11,687 nucleotides of DNA, taken from Candidatus Latescibacterota bacterium. GTDB taxonomy: Bacteria; Latescibacterota; UBA2968. Positions within the stretch are counted from its first letter, which is position 1. The number at the start of each line of letters is the position of its first letter. The stretch spans positions 1 through 11,687 of the forward strand of contig JABIFK010000277.1 in NCBI GenBank assembly GCA_018650745.1, in the 5' to 3' direction. The notes below the pieces were generated by a model, which saw only the letters and a list, made by a program, of their open reading frames with translations, was not told where the DNA came from and did not search any database. Positions 6,285-11,687 of the stretch are shown in pieces. Made by a program: the position numbers and the translations under genes.

Positions 6285-6992
6285 ATGAACCCACCCATAA
6301 TTGGCATCACGACAGGCTTTACACCAGAAAAAAACCAAAATCGTGCCCAACAATCGGTCAACCACGACTATGTGCTATCTGTAGAACGTGCAGGTGGGTG
6401 CCCTGTGTTATTGCCCATGACAGAAAACCCAAAATCACTTACCTCGCTATATGCCATCTTAGATGGACTCATCATTACAGGCGGACCGGGGATTGTAGAG
6501 GGGTTAGTGGGCGACTTGCCCAATGACTTGCCACCCGTTCAATCAATACGACACAAAAACGATCTCTGGGTTTTTGATATCGCGCAACAAAAAGACGTAC
6601 CCATTTTGGGCATCTGTTACGGCATGCAATTCATCAATGCACGTTTTGGCGGCACGCTATATGCCGATGTGCAAAACCAAAACAACACCTTAGCTCACTC
6701 ACCCAAACGAACCGGTGAGCCCGTATTTCATGAGATCAACATAGTCCCCAACACACACTTGGCAGATCTATTAAATACACATACCAGTGAAACGAACAGT
6801 TACCATATTCAAGCAATTGAAAAAGCAGGGCAAGGCTTGCGCGTAAATGCCCAAAGTCCTGATCAAGTCATTGAGGGTTTTGAAACGGAAGATGGCAGAA
6901 TTATAGGTGTTCAATTTCACCCCGAAAAAATGCCAGGAACAACCTTCGATCATATATTCAAAAATTTGATTACAAAAGCAGCACAACAATAA
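6285..6992 (+). CDS. Class I glutamine amidotransferase-like hydrolase (peptidase C26 family)
   Basis: A 235-residue cytoplasmic hydrolase of the peptidase C26 group, whose best-known member is gamma-glutamyl-GABA hydrolase (PuuD). It would cleave a gamma-glutamyl amide bond by a Cys-His-Glu triad. Visible: IIGITTGFTPEK at the start, GLIITGGPG (61-69) for the oxyanion strand, nucleophile Cys111 in GICYGMQ, and His212/Glu214 in VQFHPEK. The N-H-D-Y block (27-30) is typical of the family. ATG 6285 is preferred over an earlier in-frame start at 6207 because AGAGG (6272-6276) precedes it by 8 bases and homology begins there. The sulfatase gene follows after 40 bases, so the two are probably cotranscribed. 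Why a gamma-glutamyl hydrolase accompanies sulfatases is unclear; removing a gamma-glutamyl cap from an amine or amino-sugar intermediate is one guess. Confidence 0.9.
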   Translation: MNPPIIGITTGFTPEKNQNRAQQSVNHDYVLSVERAGGCPVLLPMTENPKSLTSLYAILDGLIITGGPGIVEGLVGDLPNDLPPVQSIRHKNDLWVFDIAQQKDVPILGICYGMQFINARFGGTLYADVQNQNNTLAHSPKRTGEPVFHEINIVPNTHLADLLNTHTSETNSYHIQAIEKAGQGLRVNAQSPDQVIEGFETEDGRIIGVQFHPEKMPGTTFDHIFKNLITKAAQQ

Positions 6993-7032
6993 AAGATTAC
7001 AATATCAAATGAAAAGCTGAAAGGATCGCATC

Positions 7033-8553
7033 ATGAATCGTCGCAATTTTTGTGGCACACTCTTAGGAGGTGCTGCCGCGTTGGGTTTGGCACCTTTGCT
7101 TCATGCAGCAGAAACCCCGCCCAACATCATACTCATCACCGCGGATGACTTGGGCATCCAATTAAACAGCTATGGCGACATGACAGTGCCCACACCCCAC
7201 CTCAACCAATTGGCAGACGAAGGAGTCTTATTCCAAAGTGCCTATGTTACCCAAGCGTCGTGCAGCCCCTCTCGCAGCAGCATGTTCACAGGACTCTATC
7301 CCCACCAAAACAACCAATTAGGCCTCGAACATCGCGGTTATGTGATGCACAAAGGCATTCCAACCTTACCTGCTCTTTTAAAAGCCAATGGATACCGCAA
7401 TGGTTCCATCGGTAAAGTACACGTTCGTCCAGCAGAAGACCTTCCCTTCGACTTCCAAATCTACCGCCAAGAGGGTTTAAACCCCAAAGATGTGACCCAA
7501 TATGCCAAACACGCCGAAACATTCATCAACGAAACAGGCGATCAACCCTTTTTCTTGCTCTACAGTTTGGGAGATCCACACAAAAAATTCTTCCATCAAG
7601 TCAATGGTATTCCCACAAATCCCGTCAAAGCAGAAGACATGAAACCCTTTGCAGAACATGGCGGCATTGACACACCCGAAATACGAGAAGAAATTGCGGG
7701 ATATTACAACGCCATCCAACGCATTGACGTAGGCATCAGGCTGTTGCGTGATTTGTTAAAGAAAACGGGCAAAGACAAAAACACGCTTATCATTTTCATT
7801 GGTGATCATGGTGCACCCCTCTCACGGGGCAAAACCACAACCTATGAATTTGGATTGCGCATCCCATTTTTAGTACACTGGCCAGAACGCATTCAGGCCA
7901 AGCAAGTACGATCAGAATTTATATCCACTGTTGATATTCTACCCACCTGTTTAGAGGCAGCAGGGCTCACATCACCCAAACACGTAGCAGGCCAGTCGTT
8001 ACTCCCCATGGTCACTGGCGCATCAACGCCTTGGCGAGACACATTATGTGCCGAATTTACCACCCACGGTCCAGGATTTACACCCCAACGCAGTATTCGA
8101 GACAAGCGCTATAAACTCATCTTAAATTTACGAACCGATAAGAAAAAATCTGGGCTGGGTGTGGATGGATGCAAGGTCCGCGATGCCATGCAAGATTCCA
8201 AATGGGAAGCTACCGAAGGGTACCGCGTTTTCAAAATGCTTGAAAATCCACCGGACGTCGAATTCTACGATTTACAAAACGATCCCATTGAATATCATAA
8301 CTTAGCCGGAAAGCCGGAACTTAAGGCTGTTGAATCTCGTCTGAAGAAAGCCCTGTTAGCTTGGCGGCAAGAAACACACGACCCATTGCTCGACCCAGCG
8401 ATCTTTGCCGCCTATAAAAAACACCACGATGAGTTTGGCAAAAGTCATCAAGAAAAAGTGGCCGCAGCAAAAGCAGCAGGTAAAAAAGCACCTTATCGCA
8501 AAATTGACATGACCAAATTCCAAGAAACTTGGCCAACAGCAGCCTATCGATAG
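7033..8553 (+). CDS. S1-family sulfatase with Tat signal peptide
   Basis: A second formylglycine sulfatase, 506 residues. The N-terminus is a twin-arginine signal: N2-R-R-N-F-C, a hydrophobic stretch LGGAAALGLAPLL and likely cleavage near HAA (24-26), so it is exported folded. Catalytic set: Asp38-Asp39 (TADDLG), formylglycine motif C77-S-P-S-R, His183 (GDPHKK), Asp258-His259 (IGDHGAP) and Lys267 (RGKTTT). The block GLYPHQNNQLGLEHRGY resembles heparan N-sulfatase-like members of S1, but substrate is not predictable by eye. The C-terminus (about 455-506) is rich in Lys and Ala, KVAAAKAAGKKAPYRK. AAGGA at 7021-7025 precedes ATG by 7 bases. It differs from the minus-strand sulfatase in export signal and C-terminal domain, so the two probably act in different compartments or on different substrates. 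Confidence 0.95.
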   Translation: MNRRNFCGTLLGGAAALGLAPLLHAAETPPNIILITADDLGIQLNSYGDMTVPTPHLNQLADEGVLFQSAYVTQASCSPSRSSMFTGLYPHQNNQLGLEHRGYVMHKGIPTLPALLKANGYRNGSIGKVHVRPAEDLPFDFQIYRQEGLNPKDVTQYAKHAETFINETGDQPFFLLYSLGDPHKKFFHQVNGIPTNPVKAEDMKPFAEHGGIDTPEIREEIAGYYNAIQRIDVGIRLLRDLLKKTGKDKNTLIIFIGDHGAPLSRGKTTTYEFGLRIPFLVHWPERIQAKQVRSEFISTVDILPTCLEAAGLTSPKHVAGQSLLPMVTGASTPWRDTLCAEFTTHGPGFTPQRSIRDKRYKLILNLRTDKKKSGLGVDGCKVRDAMQDSKWEATEGYRVFKMLENPPDVEFYDLQNDPIEYHNLAGKPELKAVESRLKKALLAWRQETHDPLLDPAIFAAYKKHHDEFGKSHQEKVAAAKAAGKKAPYRKIDMTKFQETWPTAAYR

Positions 8554-8701
8554 ACGATGTCTGGAGATTGAATGCCCAATTTGGAAATTCCCGAAGGCCC
8601 CGTGTTACCGAACGTGTATCAACAGCGCTTACAGATCACGACTCAGACGATCTCATACCACAATAACAATCATTTCCCATCATTCACTTTCAGGAGATAC
8701 C

Positions 8702-9445
8702 ATGGAACACACACAGCACAATACCGAAGTTTTACAAAGCATGAACAACCCCAAACGCGAAGAACGCGCAAGATCTTTATTGGACTTAATTGAGCTCAAG
8801 ATGTTCGATCTCGAATTGGCTGCTTGGTTTGCATCTGTCGTCTCAAAAGGGGCATCATTTATCACAGGTTCCGGCCCCGGTGGCATCGGCAAAACCACGA
8901 CCATGCGCTCGTTCTTAAGTTTTGTGCCTCAAAATTTGCGCTTTGACATCGCATTACCAGATGAAATCACAGAATTAGGCCAAGTATCCAGCTGCATCAT
9001 ATCCCACGAACTGAGCGATCATCCGCCTGCCACCTACTTGTGGGACCAAGACCTGCGCGACTTTTTTGCACATACAGACAACGGACATGTCATGGTTGGC
9101 AATGTTCACGCTGATGACTTGGCAGAAATTCAAAAAGAAATCGTGAGTGATTGCAACGTGCCCGAAGAACAATTTCGTAAAATCAACATATTTGCCTTCA
9201 TCTGTTTAGAAGGCGGCAACCCTGAAGGCCGTGTCAAAGACACAACCACTCGGCGCATCGTCAACAGAGTATTTTACTCTGATGGTGAATCGGCACACAA
9301 ATTGGTATATACCGATGCTGACGGTTTTACATCCGCTGCACCACGCGATGCCGAAAGCGAAGCCAAATGCCGTGCGTTTTTAGAAGAATCCTTAAAAGGT
9401 TCTGAACGGACGTTGGAAGGTGTGCGCGAATTATTTTTGTCATAA
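8702..9445 (+). CDS. Small stand-alone P-loop ATPase resembling secretion/pilus (PulE/VirB11-like) ATPases
   Basis: A 247-residue protein with a clear Walker A, G58-P-G-G-I-G-K64-T-T, behind ASFITGS. Downstream, IISHELSDHPPATYLWDQDLRDFF (in the 99-122 region) carries acidic residues where Walker B and the Asp box would lie, and VGNVHADDLAEI (132-143) closely resembles the His-box loop (G-x-x-H-x-D/N) of type II secretion, type IV pilus and VirB11 ATPases. The usual N-terminal domain and tetracysteine motif are absent, so it is a reduced, core-only ATPase. No secretion or pilus gene is nearby. AGGAG (8692-8696) lies 5 bases before ATG. The 148-base gap after the sulfatase has no convincing promoter. 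It may serve a pilus elsewhere in the genome, or use the ATPase core for another job; I do not assign a function. Confidence 0.72.
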   Translation: MEHTQHNTEVLQSMNNPKREERARSLLDLIELKMFDLELAAWFASVVSKGASFITGSGPGGIGKTTTMRSFLSFVPQNLRFDIALPDEITELGQVSSCIISHELSDHPPATYLWDQDLRDFFAHTDNGHVMVGNVHADDLAEIQKEIVSDCNVPEEQFRKINIFAFICLEGGNPEGRVKDTTTRRIVNRVFYSDGESAHKLVYTDADGFTSAAPRDAESEAKCRAFLEESLKGSERTLEGVRELFLS

Positions 9446-9471
9446 CAGCAAGTTATTCAGACGCATGACCA

Positions 9472-9500
9472 AAATGGCCTTGCATTATGCAAGGCCATTT
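9472..9500 (+). terminator. 13-bp hairpin after the ATPase gene, terminator-like
   Basis: AAATGGCCTTGCA (9472-9484) pairs perfectly with TGCAAGGCCATTT (9488-9500) around a TTA loop, 27 bases after the ATPase stop and 26 before the lyase ATG. Only three T follow the core before AAAA, so it is a weak intrinsic terminator at best; it may be a processing or stability hairpin that sets relative expression of the two genes. Confidence 0.55.
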
Positions 9501-9526
9501 AAAAGTTCGTAAGAAAGAGGTTCACC

Positions 9527-10642
9527 ATGCGATTTTTCACACAATCCCACATCGACATTGCAACACTGGATCGTGAACGCATTTTGAGAAATGCACAAAA
9601 AACCCTCACCCAATCACCATTGCACATCACAGATGCGCCAGCACCCATGAGCGAAGGGGGGCCAAATGACTTTTATTCCAATGGTGACTATTGGTGGCCA
9701 AACTCCGACACACCAGACGGCTTGCCTTATATACGACGCGATGGTGAATCCAATCCCGGTGCCTTTTTAGAACACCGCCGCATGATGCGTGCTGTTCGCA
9801 CAACCGTTTCAGCGCTCACAGCAGCTTATCAAATCACAAAAGAAGAAAAATATGCCCAACACGCTGTACAATGGTTGGTAGAATTCCTCGTCGACAAAAC
9901 CACGCGAATGAATCCCAATATGCTATATGCACAAGCCATTCCAGGAATTTGTTCGGGTCGTTCAATTGGACTCATCGATACATTGCACATTGTCGAAATC
10001 CCACTTGCTATCCACCATTTAAAGTCATCTCACGCACTAACACCAGAAATTGAACAAAATTTAATAACTTGGTTTGCCGACTTTTTGACCTGGATGACAA
10101 CACATCCATATGGCATACAAGAGATGGAGGCCCATAACAACCATGGTGTTGCTTGGGCGGTGCAAGCTGCGATGTTTGCACAATTTACAAAACGAGATGA
10201 TGTTATGGATCAATGTCGCACGCGTTTTAAAACTGTTTTTTTGCCGGAACAAATGGCCGAAAACGGCAGCTTTCCTGCCGAACTTGCGCGCACCAAACCT
10301 TATGGATATTCCATTTTTCAATTAGACATGATGGCCATGTTAACATACACCCTTTCTACCTCGTCAGAAAACTTATGGACATTCACAACCCCAAATGGAC
10401 GTGGCATGCAACACGCATTGGAATACCTTTTTCCTTTTCTCGAAGACAAATCCCGCTGGCCTTTGCCACCCGACGTCCAACACTTTTCCGAATGGCCCGT
10501 TCGACAACCTGCTTTGTTATTTGGTGGCCTGGCACTTGGCGAACAAAAATATCTGGATTTGTGGCAACGTTTAGACGCAGATCCTACGGATGATGAAATT
10601 CGGCGAAACTTAGCCATAAGACAACCCTTATTGTGGGTTTAG
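9527..10642 (+). CDS. Alginate_lyase (PF05426) family protein, probable uronate-polymer lyase, no signal peptide
   Basis: A 371-residue alpha-barrel protein of the alginate lyase family (PL5/PL38-like), members of which beta-eliminate uronate linkages in alginate or glucuronan. Family blocks: GDYWWPNSDTPDGLPYIRRDG (53-73 region), MLYAQAIPG (132-140), the central E201-A-H-N-N-H206-G with catalytic-type Asn and His, and R256-T-K-P-Y-G-Y261-SIFQLD, with the Tyr acting as acid/base in PL5. C-terminal DKSRWPLPPD (307-316) is also typical. There is no signal peptide: the N-terminus is MRFFTQSHIDIATLDRERI, suggesting cytoplasmic action on imported oligosaccharide. AAAGAGG ends 6 bases before ATG. 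The stop TAG overlaps the stop of the convergent rhodanese gene. Alginate specificity is not established; glucuronan or a related uronate-containing chain fits equally well. Confidence 0.9.
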   Translation: MRFFTQSHIDIATLDRERILRNAQKTLTQSPLHITDAPAPMSEGGPNDFYSNGDYWWPNSDTPDGLPYIRRDGESNPGAFLEHRRMMRAVRTTVSALTAAYQITKEEKYAQHAVQWLVEFLVDKTTRMNPNMLYAQAIPGICSGRSIGLIDTLHIVEIPLAIHHLKSSHALTPEIEQNLITWFADFLTWMTTHPYGIQEMEAHNNHGVAWAVQAAMFAQFTKRDDVMDQCRTRFKTVFLPEQMAENGSFPAELARTKPYGYSIFQLDMMAMLTYTLSTSSENLWTFTTPNGRGMQHALEYLFPFLEDKSRWPLPPDVQHFSEWPVRQPALLFGGLALGEQKYLDLWQRLDADPTDDEIRRNLAIRQPLLWV

Positions 10643-11052
10643 TTTTTATCTGTAGGATACCCTTCTTTTTCCCAATATTCAATCCCCCCAATCATTTCTT
10701 TTACCGCAAACCCAAGCTCGCTCAATTTAAACGCCGCTTTGGTTGCACCATTACACCCAGGCCCCCAACAATAGACAACGAAAATTTCGTCTTTTGGAAA
10801 CACAGACATCTGGTCCTCTGTCATATCTGTGTGAGGGATATTGAGCGCCCCTTGTGCATGGGCTTTTTTATATATTTCGGGACTGCGTACATCAACAAAT
10901 GTAAAATCATTTTTCTTATTTTGGATATCTGCATACACATCCGAAGGATCTGTCTCATAACTTAATTTTTGTAAAAAATGTGCCCGTGCTTCCACTTGAG
11001 ATGCCGGCGGTGTTTCTAAAACACGAGAAAACATATCTTCACAAACCGTCAT
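10639..11052 (-). CDS. Single-domain rhodanese-like sulfurtransferase
   Basis: A 137-residue protein with one rhodanese domain, which carries sulfane sulfur as a Cys persulfide. FTFVDVRSPEIYKKAHAQGALNIPH (50-74 region) is the standard rhodanese front half; the active loop is Y94-C95-W-G-P-G-C100-N-G-A, with Cys95 in the catalytic position; IGGIEYWEKEGYP (121-133) is the closing motif. About 35 N-terminal residues before the domain form a helix-rich extension of unknown role. The second Cys at 100 sits where many rhodaneses have Arg. ATG 11052 was chosen over the longer frame from 11091 because AGGAGG lies 7 bases upstream of it and none precedes 11091. It is transcribed divergently from the lysR gene, whose product may control it. 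Likely role: sulfide or thiosulfate handling or sulfur transfer. Confidence 0.92.
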   Translation of the reverse strand: MTVCEDMFSRVLETPPASQVEARAHFLQKLSYETDPSDVYADIQNKKNDFTFVDVRSPEIYKKAHAQGALNIPHTDMTEDQMSVFPKDEIFVVYCWGPGCNGATKAAFKLSELGFAVKEMIGGIEYWEKEGYPTDKN

Positions 11053-11059
11053 GATGCCA

Positions 11060-11065
11060 CCTCCT
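11060..11065 (-). promoter_or_regulatory. Strong Shine-Dalgarno site fixing the rhodanese start
   Basis: Minus-strand AGGAGG, 7 bases before ATG 11052. It decides for the 137-residue form rather than the 150-residue reading from 11091. Its first two bases are also the end of an inverted-repeat arm (11064-11073), so RNA folding there could affect translation. Confidence 0.85.
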
Positions 11066-11107
11066 AAAAGTGAATAAAATTGATCTGTCATTGATCGTCA
11101 CTTTTAG
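11064..11107. promoter_or_regulatory. 10-bp inverted repeat with internal direct repeat, probable operator in the rhodanese-lysR divergent region
   Basis: CTAAAAGTGA (11064-11073) and TCACTTTTAG (11098-11107) form a perfect dyad with a 24-base spacer. The spacer holds ATTGATC twice (11079-11085 and 11090-11096), 11 bases apart, one helical turn. It lies between diverging genes, one encoding a LysR regulator, where such regulators usually bind. As RNA from the rhodanese promoter it could also form a hairpin touching the ribosome site. Confidence 0.55.
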
Positions 11108-11108
11108 A

Positions 11109-11114
11109 TATAAT
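11109..11114 (+). promoter_or_regulatory. Possible -10 box of the lysR gene
   Basis: A perfect TATAAT directly beside the right arm of the dyad, about 64 bases before the lysR ATG. No good -35 box is found at 16-18 bases (TGTCAT at 11086-11091), which would fit a regulated promoter. Tentative. Confidence 0.35.
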
Positions 11115-11177
11115 TAGAAAACACGCACCTGTCTATTCGCAAGACCTGAAACACCCATTCAGAAAAACGGAACGCTT

Positions 11178-11687
11178 ATGGAACTCTATCATTTACGCAC
11201 CTTTATTACCGTTGCCGAAGAACAAAACCTCACCCGCGCGGCACAAAAATTATTCACATCTCCCCCTTCCGTCAGTGCCCACATCAAAGCACTCGAAGAG
11301 GAACTGCATGTCGTCTTATTCAATCGCACGCCCAAAGGCATGACCTTAACATCGGCAGGAGAAACACTAAAAGAAAAAGCCCGACTTATTTTAGATTCTG
11401 CGCAAGATCTCATGCACACCGCACAATCTTTGCGTGATGAACCCGCCGGACAGATCACATTCGGGCTCAACATTCCTCCCGAATGGCTACGCGTGTCAAC
11501 GCTTTTTGAGTGTTTACACACGTTCTATCCTAAAATTAACATTGAATTTGTGCCCTCTTCTACCGGCCTAATCACAGAAGCACTCATAGATCAATCTCTT
11601 GATGTAGGATGCATGTACGGCCCTCCCGTTTCAAACTTAGTGACCCTACATCATTTGATAAAGGACGAGCTGGTCATTGCCGCGCCT
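11178..11687 (+). CDS. LysR-family transcriptional regulator (3'-truncated)
   Basis: The first 170 codons run off the right edge without a stop. Residues 1-60 are a classic LysR winged helix-turn-helix: MELYHLRTFITVAEE, then LTRAAQKLFTSPPSVSAHIKALE (18-40 region) as the recognition unit, followed by LFNRTPKGMTLTSAGE. A linker helix (about 62-88) leads into the effector domain, whose first strand is AGQITFGLNIPPEWL, with SLDVGCMYGPPV (138-151 region) at the hinge. Full-length members have about 290-310 residues, so some 130 are missing. Only a weak ACGGA precedes the ATG. It diverges from the rhodanese gene with 125 bases between the starts, containing a dyad likely bound by this protein; control of rhodanese and autoregulation are inferred. 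The effector ligand cannot be told from the part present. Confidence 0.93.
   Translation, partial: MELYHLRTFITVAEEQNLTRAAQKLFTSPPSVSAHIKALEEELHVVLFNRTPKGMTLTSAGETLKEKARLILDSAQDLMHTAQSLRDEPAGQITFGLNIPPEWLRVSTLFECLHTFYPKINIEFVPSSTGLITEALIDQSLDVGCMYGPPVSNLVTLHHLIKDELVIAAP

Noticed and set aside
8572..8793. 73-residue plus-strand frame after the sulfatase, with GGAG before its ATG
   Set aside because: It overlaps the well-supported ATPase gene by 92 bases in another frame, and its composition (His, Thr, Arg, Gln rich, no domain) looks non-coding. A decayed fragment cannot be fully excluded.
1..11687. CRISPR arrays, tRNA genes, insertion sequences or prophage genes
   Set aside because: Reading both strands I found no regularly spaced repeats, no tRNA-like cloverleaf with a CCA end, and no transposase, integrase or phage protein motifs.

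Overview
The window is a carbohydrate- and sulfate-ester-oriented stretch of a free-living, probably aquatic or marine, bacterial genome of moderate G+C. Genes are tightly packed and start behind ordinary Shine-Dalgarno sites. Two S1 sulfatases, an alginate-lyase-family protein, a lactonase-type amidohydrolase, an HpcH/HpaI aldolase and a fumarylacetoacetate-hydrolase (FAH) family enzyme together suggest a heterotroph feeding on sulfated, uronate- or deoxysugar-containing polysaccharide. This gene mix is common in Planctomycetota/Verrucomicrobiota/Kiritimatiellota- or Poribacteria-type genomes. There is no rRNA or marker gene here, so the phylum is a guess.

Layout. (1) Positions 2-2695, plus strand: the 3' part of an amidohydrolase_2 lactonase, a TRAP-like purple acid phosphatase with a signal peptide, and an HpcH/HpaI aldolase. 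The reading frames overlap by 4 and 14 bases, so this is one translationally coupled operon. (2) Positions 2696-2959: non-coding DNA with several long inverted repeats, ending in a near-perfect bidirectional terminator. (3) Positions 2960-6124, minus strand: a GNAT acetyltransferase, a sulfatase with an added C-terminal beta-domain, an FAH-family enzyme, and a 52-residue membrane protein. Gaps are 15, 4 and 9 bases, so this is a second operon running toward the same terminator. (4) Positions 6125-6284: divergent promoter region with repeats. (5) Positions 6285-10642, plus strand: a class I glutamine amidotransferase (peptidase C26 type), a Tat-exported sulfatase, a small stand-alone P-loop ATPase resembling secretion/pilus ATPases, a hairpin, and an alginate-lyase-family protein without a signal peptide. 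(6) Positions 10639-11052, minus strand: a single-domain rhodanese whose stop codon overlaps that of the lyase gene. (7) Positions 11178-11687, plus strand: the 5' part of a LysR-type regulator, divergent from the rhodanese gene; the shared region holds a 10-bp inverted repeat.

How the genes may work together (inference): sulfatases remove sulfate esters, the lyase-family protein acts on uronate-containing oligosaccharide, and the lactonase, aldolase and FAH enzyme correspond to late steps of an oxidative route for L-fucose/L-rhamnose-type sugars or sugar acids (lactone opening; cleavage of 2-keto-3-deoxy or 2,4-diketo-3-deoxy acids). The sugar dehydrogenase and dehydratase steps are not in the window and may lie upstream of position 1. 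The least explained parts are the 52-residue membrane protein, the structured region 2729-2941, the stand-alone ATPase, and the inverted repeat between the rhodanese and lysR genes.
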